Shown one piece after another: positions 1 through 6,252 of a stretch of DNA of 12,774 bases. The stretch is from the NCBI GenBank assembly GCA_012517635.1, contig JAAYUP010000449.1, forward strand, positions 1 through 12,774, given 5' to 3'. Each line of letters begins with the position of its first letter. Position 1 is the stretch's first letter. The notes beneath the pieces were generated by a model that was not told the origin of the DNA, did no database searches, and was given only the letters and a program-made list of their open reading frames with translations. The stretch is from Candidatus Atribacter alterifermentans. Its GTDB lineage: Bacteria > Atribacterota > Atribacteria > Atribacterales > Atribacteraceae. The translations under genes and the position numbers were made by a program.

Positions 1-153
1 ATAAGCAACAGTTTCTTCCATCCAGTCATGGCACACCAATTTCAATTTCCCAGTCAATCCAGCATCCTTAATGGCTTTGGCTGCTCCAAAAGGACCACCG
101 GCAGTGACATAGATCCCTTTCAAATCAGGATTAGAAGTAATTGATTTTTTCAT
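1..153 (-). CDS. Partial type I periplasmic-binding-fold protein (LacI-type regulator or sugar-binding protein), probably 5'-truncated
   Basis: Read on the minus strand from an ATG at 153-151, 51 codons stay open to the window edge. The product contains NPDLKGIYVTAGGP, then an AAKAIKDAGLTGK helix and turn, then LVCHDWMEET. This is the C-terminal lobe pattern of type I periplasmic-binding folds, shared by LacI-family regulators and ribose/xylose-type binding proteins. In full-length members this segment lies well past the middle of the protein. Here an in-frame stop lies only 25 codons upstream of the ATG (231-229), so the N-terminal lobe, and any HTH domain or signal peptide, is missing in this frame. 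The ATG aligns with an internal helix of the family, so it may not be a true start. Only a weak GGGA lies before it. I see the open frame and motif directly; the truncation is inferred. It is transcribed divergently from the dehydrogenase gene. Confidence 0.6.
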   Translation of the reverse strand, partial: MKKSITSNPDLKGIYVTAGGPFGAAKAIKDAGLTGKLKLVCHDWMEETVAY

Positions 154-298
154 TATAGTTCCCACTGATAAAATGTCAATTAAAAAATAAGCGACGAAAA
201 TCCTTTGGCTCGGATCATGTTTTTGAACTTATAAAATACGGTATTAAATAAAAAAATGGAGGGAAAAACAAATTGATGGAGAAAATATTACGTTGTCC

Positions 299-310
299 TT
301 TACCGTTAAA
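299..310. promoter_or_regulatory. Possible second operator copy
   Basis: TTTACCGTTAAA differs at one base from the perfect palindrome TTTAACGTTAAA at 442-453. The two centres are 143 bp apart, a distance at which a dimer-of-dimers regulator could form a DNA loop. The match to a LacI-family site is by general form only (AT-rich arms around a central CG). In such AT-rich DNA a chance near-match is possible. Confidence 0.3.
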
Positions 311-441
311 ATTATCGCAAATTAAAATGGATTATGTTAGACTAATTAACATTAGAAAGATAAAAATGGATATTAGAGTGCTGATAAATATGATCATATA
401 GGGTAAATTCTTTAACCTGATTAACATTGCCGCAATTAATT

Positions 442-453
442 TTTAACGTTAAA
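442..453. promoter_or_regulatory. Palindromic operator-like site, TTTAACGTTAAA
   Basis: This 12-bp sequence is identical to its own reverse complement and has the central CG typical of LacI-family operators. It lies 7 bp before the ribosome site and 19 bp before the dehydrogenase start, a position where a bound repressor would block transcription or early elongation. The link to a LacI-type regulator is inferred from the shape of the site and from the LacI-like protein fragment at the left edge. Confidence 0.45.
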
Positions 454-472
454 GAATAAGGAGGAAGTCTTT

Positions 473-1483
473 ATGGAAAGAATTAAGGCAGCGGTTATAG
501 GAGCTGGTATATTTGGAGATACTCATTGTCGTGCCTATTCAGAAAGTCCCAGTGTAGATTTAGCTTGGGTTTGTGACCAAGATCAAGAACGGGCAAAACA
601 AGCAGCACAAAGATATAATTGCAATTTTACTACCGATCTTCAAGAAATAACCAATGACCCTTCAATTAATATTGTTAGCGTAGCAACTCCTGATTTCGCC
701 CATCGAGATATTAGCTTAAAAGTTATCGAAGCCGGGAAAAACCTCATTGTTGAAAAACCACTGGCAACCAACATTGAGGATGCTCAGGCCATCACCGATG
801 CAGTAAAGCGAAAAGGCGTCAAATTCATGACCGATTTTCAAAACCGCTGGAATACCCCTTTTATTCAAGCGAAACAAAACCTTGAGTCAGGAAAATATGG
901 TGAACCAGTCAGTGCTTACATTCGCTTAGCTAACAGTATAATGATTACCAAATGGTTATCTTGGAGCGCAAAATCTGGACCTCAATGGTTTTTAGGACCC
1001 CACATAGTGGACCTGGTTTGTTGGATTTATGGGCAAAAACCAATTAAAGTTTTCGCTTCAGGTAAGCGAAAAGTTTTAAAATCAATTGGCTATGATACCT
1101 ATGATGCCATTCAGGCCCAACTTATATTCGAGGATTCATTCGCTACTATCGATACTTCTTGGATTGTCCCAAAAAAATGGCCTTCACTCGACTTTCGAAT
1201 GGATATACTTACAACCAATGGAAAAATGGAATTAGAACCCACCTTTAATGGGATTTCAATGTGTGCTGATGAAGGATACCAAATACCTTTTATTGGAGGG
1301 CGACAAGACGGTTTCGATCGTATGTTCGGTTTCTTTAAAGAACCTATTCTGCATTTTATTGATCATGTTGTTAACAATACACCCTGTCTGGTGGGAGTTG
1401 AAGATGGACTCATTAACACAAAAATTGTGGTAGCTATTGAGAAGTCTATTGAGTCAGGCAAGATTATCGAGCTTAATCTATAG
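473..1483 (+). CDS. Gfo/Idh/MocA-family NAD(P)-dependent oxidoreductase
   Basis: The 336-residue product is of normal length for this family of cytoplasmic sugar, sugar-acid and inositol dehydrogenases. The N-terminal Rossmann fold has a dinucleotide-binding loop GAGIFG at residues 10-15 and an acidic D35 near the end of strand 2. ATPDFAH is at 71-77 and the family signature EKPLA at 94-98, where K95 is the usual catalytic lysine. The C-terminal half carries the substrate domain, with GPHIVD at 175-180 supplying H177 and D180. The aspartate that many members have four residues before this histidine is F173 here. The ATG follows AAGGAGGA (458-465) at normal spacing. It is the first gene of a run with a sugar importer and an amidohydrolase, so its substrate is probably the imported sugar or a derivative. 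The exact substrate cannot be read from sequence. Confidence 0.92.
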   Translation: MERIKAAVIGAGIFGDTHCRAYSESPSVDLAWVCDQDQERAKQAAQRYNCNFTTDLQEITNDPSINIVSVATPDFAHRDISLKVIEAGKNLIVEKPLATNIEDAQAITDAVKRKGVKFMTDFQNRWNTPFIQAKQNLESGKYGEPVSAYIRLANSIMITKWLSWSAKSGPQWFLGPHIVDLVCWIYGQKPIKVFASGKRKVLKSIGYDTYDAIQAQLIFEDSFATIDTSWIVPKKWPSLDFRMDILTTNGKMELEPTFNGISMCADEGYQIPFIGGRQDGFDRMFGFFKEPILHFIDHVVNNTPCLVGVEDGLINTKIVVAIEKSIESGKIIELNL

Positions 1484-1637
1484 CTTTTTAGATATTTTTT
1501 AAAGAAAAAATCTGCGAATATGGAGGTGGTAATATAATTTAATTTAATAAAGAAGGTGATAGATGAGGGTTTGGTTTTTTTAAAAATGTGTTTTTAATCA
1601 TGGGATTAATTTTTTTTAGCAAAATAAGGAGGTAGAA
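1484..1637 (+). promoter_or_regulatory. Leader region before the sugar-binding protein gene
   Basis: This 154-bp gap contains a perfect TATAAT at 1533-1538, with no good -35 at the right distance, so any promoter here is weakly supported. A ribosome-site-like GAAGGTGAT (1552-1560) precedes a 6-codon frame, MRVWFF (1563-1583). Two short, mutually overlapping hairpins follow: TTAAAAA/TTTTTAA (1580-1597) and TTAATC/GATTAA (1594-1609), the second followed by eight T residues (1610-1617). The real ribosome site AAGGAGGT is at 1626-1633. The arrangement resembles a small attenuator, but the stems are nearly all A:T and weak. Confidence 0.3.
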
Positions 1638-2957
1638 ATGAAGAAATTAACTTTGCCATTAGTAGTATTGTTAATTCTGGTTTGTGTTTCTGCAGTATTT
1701 GCCCAGGAAAAAGTCCGCCTGACGGTTGAGATGTCAGTGTATGTTGAAGCCCCTCACAAAAAAGCGTTTGATTTATTGAAAGAAGCGTATGAATTACAAA
1801 ATCCAAATGTAGAAATTGTGTACTATGGCCCAGCCTATGATGAATATTGGGATAAGCTTGCTGTCGAAATCGTTTCCGGGACTGAAGCAGATATTGTCCA
1901 ATTACAGGACGCTGCGGCACGATATGCCACCTATGCATCATTACGCGAGGGGGAAACTGGAGCTTTTATTAACTTAGATCAATACATCAAGGGAACGGAA
2001 TTAGAAGATAAGCTGATTGGTCAAAAAGAATTGGTTTTTAATGGTCATTATATTGGTATCGCTAACTATGCAACGGGAATGCGCGGAGTATATTACCGCA
2101 AGTCATTATTCGAAGAAGCTGGAATCGATGCGGATACCATCATTACCAATGAAGATTTTCTCGAGGTCGCAAAAACATTAACTAAAAATAAAGCTGATGG
2201 AACCATGCAGTATGGTTTCGGTGCAGTTATTTCAACTCATGCTTTTGCATACGACGAAATGAAAACTTTTATCTGCTATCCAATTGGTGCCACTTATACG
2301 CAACTCAATAAACCGCCTTTTGAACCAGATAATATTATTGTTGGCAACGAAGCATGGAATTATGCCTTCAAATGGTGGCAAGATATGATATTTACCCATA
2401 AAGTGGTTGCACCTACTCCATACGACAAAGCTGGTGAACGTGATTTATTTTGGAATGGTGTGGTAGCAATGAATATTGACGGACCATGGTTTGTTGGTAT
2501 GACTAAAGAATATGATGAAGTACTTCTGGATGATCTAGATATCATCGCATCACCGGATGTTGTTTATAATGGTAAGCAGTATCCCTTCCACAAACAGAAC
2601 TATGGTATTACTCATTTAGTTTCGAGTAACAGCAAAAATCCAGATGAAGCCATCAAATTTCTCATTTGGATGGCAACCCCAGAAGCTCAAGCACTTGTAT
2701 CGGAATGTGGCATGATTCCATCTAATACTGAATATTCAACTGGTTCTGATTACTACGCTACTTGGCCATTAAATGCGAAATTAGCCAGTTTGGCTGAGGA
2801 AAGATATTATGAACCACCTACTCTTGACCCGGAAATTCCTGAGCTTGGAGAAATTAACCGCATAATGATTAATGCTGCTCAGGCTGCTTTTGTTAATCAA
2901 GAGGATGTTGCTGACGTGTTAGATGAAGCTGCTGAAGAAATTAAATCTCTTTTTTAG
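1638..2957 (+). CDS. Extracellular sugar-binding protein of an ABC importer (family 1, MalE-like)
   Basis: The 439-residue product begins with a Sec signal peptide: KK at residues 2-3, a hydrophobic core to about residue 20, and a likely cleavage after A22 (SAVFA then QEK). There is no lipobox cysteine at that site. The mature part reads as a family 1 extracellular solute-binding protein, with a region like GTEADIVQLQDA early and a C-terminal part with NPDEAIKFLIWMATPEAQA, the usual helix of this family. It would capture a mono- or oligosaccharide outside the membrane and deliver it to the two permeases downstream. The ATG follows AAGGAGGT at good spacing. A strong hairpin directly after the stop probably keeps expression of this gene above that of the permeases. 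The specific sugar is not identifiable from sequence. Confidence 0.92.
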   Translation: MKKLTLPLVVLLILVCVSAVFAQEKVRLTVEMSVYVEAPHKKAFDLLKEAYELQNPNVEIVYYGPAYDEYWDKLAVEIVSGTEADIVQLQDAAARYATYASLREGETGAFINLDQYIKGTELEDKLIGQKELVFNGHYIGIANYATGMRGVYYRKSLFEEAGIDADTIITNEDFLEVAKTLTKNKADGTMQYGFGAVISTHAFAYDEMKTFICYPIGATYTQLNKPPFEPDNIIVGNEAWNYAFKWWQDMIFTHKVVAPTPYDKAGERDLFWNGVVAMNIDGPWFVGMTKEYDEVLLDDLDIIASPDVVYNGKQYPFHKQNYGITHLVSSNSKNPDEAIKFLIWMATPEAQALVSECGMIPSNTEYSTGSDYYATWPLNAKLASLAEERYYEPPTLDPEIPELGEINRIMINAAQAAFVNQEDVADVLDEAAEEIKSLF

Positions 2958-2971
2958 ATAATATAATTTTT

Positions 2972-3020
2972 AAAAACTTAAGGAGGAGGGTTTTGCTTTT
3001 CCTTCCTTCTTAAGTTTTTT
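2972..3020 (+). terminator. Hairpin with T-run after the binding-protein gene
   Basis: The arm at 2972-2990 (AAAAACTTAAGGAGGAGGG) pairs with 3001-3019 over 19 positions, with two G:U pairs and a 10-nt T-rich loop. The second arm ends in TTTTTT (3015-3020). It starts 14 bp after the binding-protein stop and lies before the permease genes. It should act as a partial terminator or as a 3' stabilising structure, giving more binding protein than permease. Confidence 0.8.
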
Positions 3021-3056
3021 ATGAATAGAAGAAAAATAAAATATCTTGGATGACCT

Positions 3057-3968
3057 ATGAGCAAGAAAAAAGCTAAAATATTAAATCCAAAAATAGGAAA
3101 AAGATCACTTCCCTATGTATTAGTATTCCCAATGGTTTTGATGATGGCAATTGTTGTTCTTTATCCAATAGTTAAAACTGTGGGAATGAGTTTTTTTGAG
3201 AATTATTTAGCCCGCCCAGGTATAAATCCCTTTGTAGGTCTCAAGCATTATTTAAATTTCTTTGATAATAAATACTTTGTTAATTCCATTATCATCACCA
3301 TAAAATATGTTGTAATCACTGTGCTGTTGCGATTCGTGATTGGTTTGATTGCCGCTCTTCTTTTAAACGAAAAAGTAAAAGGAGTGGGAATTGCTCGATC
3401 GATTGTCGTTATCCCTTGGGCAATGCCGGTAGTGGTGGTTTGCCTTTTATTCGTACAAATGTTTGATTACCAATACGGCATTTTCAATTATATGTTAGCA
3501 GCTGTTGGTATTATCAAAGAACCGGTGAAGTGGCTTTCGGATAAGGATTTAGCCTTACCAGTTGCCATGTTTGTTAATATTTGGAAAGGGTGGCCTTGGG
3601 TTGCGATAATGTTTTTAGCTGGACTACAAGGAATCCAAAAGGAACATTATGAAGCTGCTGAAATTGATGGAGCGGGATATTTTAAACAGTTTTGGTATGT
3701 GACTTTACCAACGCTCAGACCAGTTACCCTAACCATTTTTATATTATTAATGGTCTGGACGATTAAGGATTTTGATATTGTGTATGTTCTCAATAAAGGC
3801 GGGCCGGCTCATGCTACCGAGCATATAACTATTTTTATATATCAAAAAGCCTTTGAAGCCTTGCGCATGGGCGAAGCATCTGCTGCTGGTGTCTTAGTGC
3901 TTATCGTAACAATGATTTTTACAATTTTTTATCTTAGACTATTGGATAGAATGGATAGTGAACGATGA
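3057..3968 (+). CDS. Sugar ABC transporter permease, MalF/UgpA-like
   Basis: The 303-residue integral membrane protein has about six hydrophobic segments, the first at roughly residues 20-43. The cytoplasmic EAA loop, which docks on the ATPase, is YEAAEIDGAGYFKQF with E199 and the conserved glycine of IDGAG, followed by VTLPTLRP. This is the binding-protein-dependent permease pattern of the MalF branch. It pairs with the MalG-like protein whose gene overlaps it by 4 nt. The ATG is preceded in frame by TGA, so no longer version is possible, and only a weak GGAT (3048-3051) stands in for a ribosome site. With the hairpin upstream this predicts low expression relative to the binding protein. Unlike E. 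coli MalF, it has no large periplasmic insertion. Confidence 0.93.
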   Translation: MSKKKAKILNPKIGKRSLPYVLVFPMVLMMAIVVLYPIVKTVGMSFFENYLARPGINPFVGLKHYLNFFDNKYFVNSIIITIKYVVITVLLRFVIGLIAALLLNEKVKGVGIARSIVVIPWAMPVVVVCLLFVQMFDYQYGIFNYMLAAVGIIKEPVKWLSDKDLALPVAMFVNIWKGWPWVAIMFLAGLQGIQKEHYEAAEIDGAGYFKQFWYVTLPTLRPVTLTIFILLMVWTIKDFDIVYVLNKGGPAHATEHITIFIYQKAFEALRMGEASAAGVLVLIVTMIFTIFYLRLLDRMDSER

Positions 3969-4819
3969 GCTTCAAAAAACATAAAATTGTGAGAAAAACA
4001 ATTGTTTATATTCTTCTAATTCTTTTGTGTTCTTTTGTCCTTATCCCATTTTTTTGGATGATATCATCTTCCTTTAAACCTCGAGCTGAAATATTTACTT
4101 ACCCACCGGTTTGGATCCCCCGGCAACCAACCTTTGATGCTTTTTTAAATCTTATTCGTGAAAAACCTTATGGGGGTGTTGGATTTGTAAATTTCCTCAA
4201 GAATACCATGGTTGTATCCTTATTTACTGCTGTGATAACCGTTATTTTAGCTTCATTCGCTTCTTATTCACTTTCGCGGTTTCGTTTCAGAGGGAATTCT
4301 TCATTAAAATATATGATCATTTTCAGCCAATTGCTTCCTGGATCATTGATATTAATCCCTCTGTATTTATTGATGAGAGATTTAAAATTGATCGATAATT
4401 TAATGGGATTAGTTTTTGCTTATACTTCGCTTACTCTTCCCTATTGTACCTATCTTTTAAAAGGTTATTTTGATTCTATCCCGATTGGTATCGATGAAGC
4501 AGCTAAAGTTGATGGTTGTAGTCCAGTGGGAGCTTTGTTTCGGGTTGTTTTCCCCTTGGCAGCTCCAGGCCTTGTTGTCACTTTTACTCAGGCATTAATC
4601 CTTTCCTGGAATGAGTTCATGTTTGCTTTAACCTTTTTAAATAGTTATGAAAACTGGACTGTACCTTTAGCGATTGGCAGTTCTCGTGGTCAATATTTAA
4701 TTGACTGGGGTTATTTATTTGCTGGATCAGTGTTGATTACAATTCCTATCGTCATTGTTTTCTTATTATTGCAGAAATATATTGTCCAAGGCCTGGTTTC
4801 AGGGGCAGTGAAAGGTTAG
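3965..4819 (+). CDS. Sugar ABC transporter permease, MalG-like
   Basis: The 284-residue product is the second half of the membrane channel. It has an N-terminal membrane segment (about residues 10-33) followed by the SSSFKPRAEIF turn common in MalG-type permeases. A central group of membrane helices comes next, then the EAA loop IDEAAKVDGCSPVGALF (E178, with the usual glycine at VDG), followed by VVFPLAAPG. Its ATG overlaps the stop of the MalF-like gene in an ATGA junction, which implies translational coupling. No MalK-type ATPase gene follows. The importer must therefore use an ATPase encoded elsewhere, as is common for this transporter class in Gram-positive and thermophilic bacteria. Confidence 0.93.
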   Translation: MSFKKHKIVRKTIVYILLILLCSFVLIPFFWMISSSFKPRAEIFTYPPVWIPRQPTFDAFLNLIREKPYGGVGFVNFLKNTMVVSLFTAVITVILASFASYSLSRFRFRGNSSLKYMIIFSQLLPGSLILIPLYLLMRDLKLIDNLMGLVFAYTSLTLPYCTYLLKGYFDSIPIGIDEAAKVDGCSPVGALFRVVFPLAAPGLVVTFTQALILSWNEFMFALTFLNSYENWTVPLAIGSSRGQYLIDWGYLFAGSVLITIPIVIVFLLLQKYIVQGLVSGAVKG

Positions 4820-4879
4820 GTTCTTTTGGGTTAAAAATGGCTTAGTAAATATTTTCGTAAATAGAAATAGCAACCTGGC

Positions 4880-4889
4880 AAAGGAGGAG
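4880..4889 (+). promoter_or_regulatory. Ribosome-binding site that points to an ATT start
   Basis: AAAGGAGGAG is a near-perfect Shine-Dalgarno site. It lies 7 bp before an ATT codon at 4897. No ATG, GTG or TTG in the amidohydrolase frame occurs between the site and the first ATG at 5029, which is about 140 bp downstream and has no ribosome site of its own. Confidence 0.7.
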
Positions 4890-4896
4890 ATACAAG

Positions 4897-5946
4897 ATTA
4901 GAAAGAAGATTACACTTGCCGAATATCACCCGACACCAAAACTGGTTGTCAAGAAAACCAATATTAAAAAACCGAAAATTCCCCTAATAGATGGTCACAA
5001 CCATCTTGAATTATTAGGAAGCTACTGGATGGAACACTCAGTAGAAGAATTATTGGCGATGATGGATGAAATGAACGTGCAGGTGATTGTTGATCTTGAT
5101 GGCATGGAAAACGAAGAAATGCTTATAACTCACATAGAAAGATTTAAAGCTAAAGCACCTAACCGTTTTTTTCATATGGGGGGAATTGATTGGTCTAAAT
5201 GGGAAGAAAAAGGAAAAAACTTTGGAGACTGGGCAGCTAAGCGGGTTGAAGAACAAGTAAAATTGGGGGCTTCGGGTATTAAAATATGGAAAAACCTGGG
5301 GCTTCATGTTAAAGACCCACAAGGAAAATTAGTCAAAGTGGACGATCCAAGGTTAGATCCAATTTTTGAAACAGCCGCCTCGTTAAAAATTCCGGTATAT
5401 ATGCATATCTCAGATCCAGTTGCTTTCTTTGATCCCGTGGACCAATTTAATGAAAGAATTGATGACCTTGGAGAACATCCCGAATGGAGTTTTTTTGGTC
5501 CCCAATTCCCACCTTTTTTAGAAGTTATGGAGCAATTTGCCAATCGGATTCGTCGCCATAAAAAAACCCAATTTATTGGTTGTCATGTAGCCAGCTATGC
5601 AGAAAATCTTGCTTGGGTATCTTCTCTATTAGATGAGTGCCACAATCTGAGTGTGGATATTTCGGAAAGAATCGGTGAGTTAGGAAGACAGCCTTACACG
5701 ACAAGAAAATTTTTCTTCAATTATGCTGACCGTATCATTTTTGGGATTGATCGGCTTCCCGATAAAGTCTGGTATCAAATCTATGCGCGGTTTTTAGAAA
5801 CCGATGATGAATATTTTAATTATGATCCCACTTACCCACCACGACAAGGTCGCTGGTTTATTTATGGGATTTATTTACCCGATGAGATATTAGAAAAAGT
5901 TTATTATAAAAATCTAAGCCGAATATTAGGGATTAATAAGCAATAA
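4897..5946 (+). CDS. Amidohydrolase_2-type metal-dependent hydrolase or lactonase, probable ATT start
   Basis: The product is a TIM-barrel hydrolase of the amidohydrolase_2 group, which includes sugar lactonases, pyrone-dicarboxylate lactonase and some decarboxylases. With ATT at 4897 as start it has 349 residues. The first ATG (5029, residue 45) would remove the metal-binding DGHNH at residues 32-36, so it cannot be the true start. Other expected elements are present: GASGIKIWK ending near residue 131 (K129), MHISDP with H170, GCHVAS with H230, FGID with D285 and a C-terminal YYKNLSRILG. Residues 2-31 are lysine-rich and lead into strand 1 (KIPLIDGHNH). It lies 77 bp after the MalG-like permease with no terminator between, so it is probably in the same transcript. 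Next to a Gfo/Idh/MocA dehydrogenase, hydrolysis of a sugar lactone is a reasonable guess but is not shown by the sequence. Confidence 0.85.
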   Translation: MRKKITLAEYHPTPKLVVKKTNIKKPKIPLIDGHNHLELLGSYWMEHSVEELLAMMDEMNVQVIVDLDGMENEEMLITHIERFKAKAPNRFFHMGGIDWSKWEEKGKNFGDWAAKRVEEQVKLGASGIKIWKNLGLHVKDPQGKLVKVDDPRLDPIFETAASLKIPVYMHISDPVAFFDPVDQFNERIDDLGEHPEWSFFGPQFPPFLEVMEQFANRIRRHKKTQFIGCHVASYAENLAWVSSLLDECHNLSVDISERIGELGRQPYTTRKFFFNYADRIIFGIDRLPDKVWYQIYARFLETDDEYFNYDPTYPPRQGRWFIYGIYLPDEILEKVYYKNLSRILGINKQ

Positions 5947-5955
5947 TCTTTCAGC

Positions 5956-6029
5956 AACCAAGAAAAGAAACAAATAGTGTATTCGCAAGGAAGGATTGAA
6001 TTTGGACAACCTTCATCTTGGTTTTTTTT
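5956..6029 (+). terminator. Possible terminator of module 1
   Basis: AACCAAGA (5956-5963) pairs perfectly with TCTTGGTT (6016-6023), which runs into eight T residues (6022-6029). The 52 nt between contain a smaller GAAGG/CCTTC stem (5990-5994 with 6010-6014). The long interval makes it weaker than a simple hairpin, but its position just after the amidohydrolase stop fits the end of that transcript. Confidence 0.4.
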
Positions 6030-6077
6030 AGCTTCTGGAAGCCTTATAAAAAAATATTTTAGCTTCAAATTGTCAAC

Positions 6078-6106
6078 TTGATTTTATTGAGTGGTTATGT
6101 TTTAAT
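6078..6106 (+). promoter_or_regulatory. Candidate promoter for the Opp/Dpp-type operon
   Basis: TTGATT (6078-6083) and TTTAAT (6101-6106) are separated by 17 bp, matching the -35 and -10 consensus at 4 and 5 of 6 bases. In AT-rich DNA such a match can arise by chance. The 19-bp inverted repeat at 6119-6137 would lie close to the expected start of transcription. Confidence 0.3.
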
Positions 6107-6118
6107 TAGTTCGCTAAA

Positions 6119-6137
6119 TAATATATTACATATATTA
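6119..6137. repeat. Inverted repeat TAATATAT-TAC-ATATATTA
   Basis: Two perfect 8-bp arms flank a 3-bp centre. It is made almost wholly of A and T, so it may be chance. Its place just after the candidate promoter would suit an operator. Confidence 0.3.
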
Positions 6138-6242
6138 GAACAAGAGTAAAAAAATATCTCGATAGTTTTCTTTTTATTAGAAATATAAGCAATATCGCCT
6201 AGTGAGTGTGGTTAAAAATTTAGGACTCTTAAACTCGTTAGG

Positions 6243-6252
6243 TGTTGCAACA
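6243..6252. promoter_or_regulatory. Palindrome TGTTGCAACA
   Basis: This is a perfect 10-bp palindrome with a GC core, which stands out in an AT-rich gap. It lies about 170 bp before the first gene of the Opp/Dpp-type operon. It may be a regulator site; no specific family is claimed. Confidence 0.3.

Larger units (their letters stand above)
154..472. other. Divergent intergenic region, 319 bp
   Basis: No convincing gene is seen. The stretch is very AT-rich and lies between the minus-strand binding-fold fragment and the plus-strand dehydrogenase. It holds a perfect palindrome just before the dehydrogenase ribosome site, a near-copy of it at 299-310, and two related 13-base words at 342-354 and 417-429 (CTAATTAACATTA and CTGATTAACATTG, 11 of 13 identical). 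A TATGAT hexamer at 389-394 could be a -10 element, but no good -35 sits upstream of it. A 41-codon frame at 276-401 has a GGAGGG upstream but looks like chance. Confidence 0.5.

Noticed and set aside
276..401. 41-codon plus-strand frame starting MEKILRCPL, with GGAGGG 12 bp upstream
   Set aside because: It is rich in Ile, Lys and Asn as expected from AT-rich noise, has no recognisable motif, and overlaps the possible operator at 299-310.
1493..1516. AGAT...ATCT hairpin after the dehydrogenase gene as a terminator
   Set aside because: The stem is almost all A:T with a bulge, and no T-run follows.
1606..1941. 111-codon minus-strand frame over the start of the sugar-binding protein gene
   Set aside because: It is antisense to a clear coding region with a signal peptide, and has low-complexity composition and no domain.
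5029..5946. Amidohydrolase starting at the first ATG (305 residues)
   Set aside because: This start has no ribosome site and would remove the DGHNH metal motif, which is encoded in frame just upstream.
6002..6031. Short TTG-start frame MDNLHLGFF after a GGAAGG
   Set aside because: It lies inside the probable terminator of module 1 and is too short to separate from chance.
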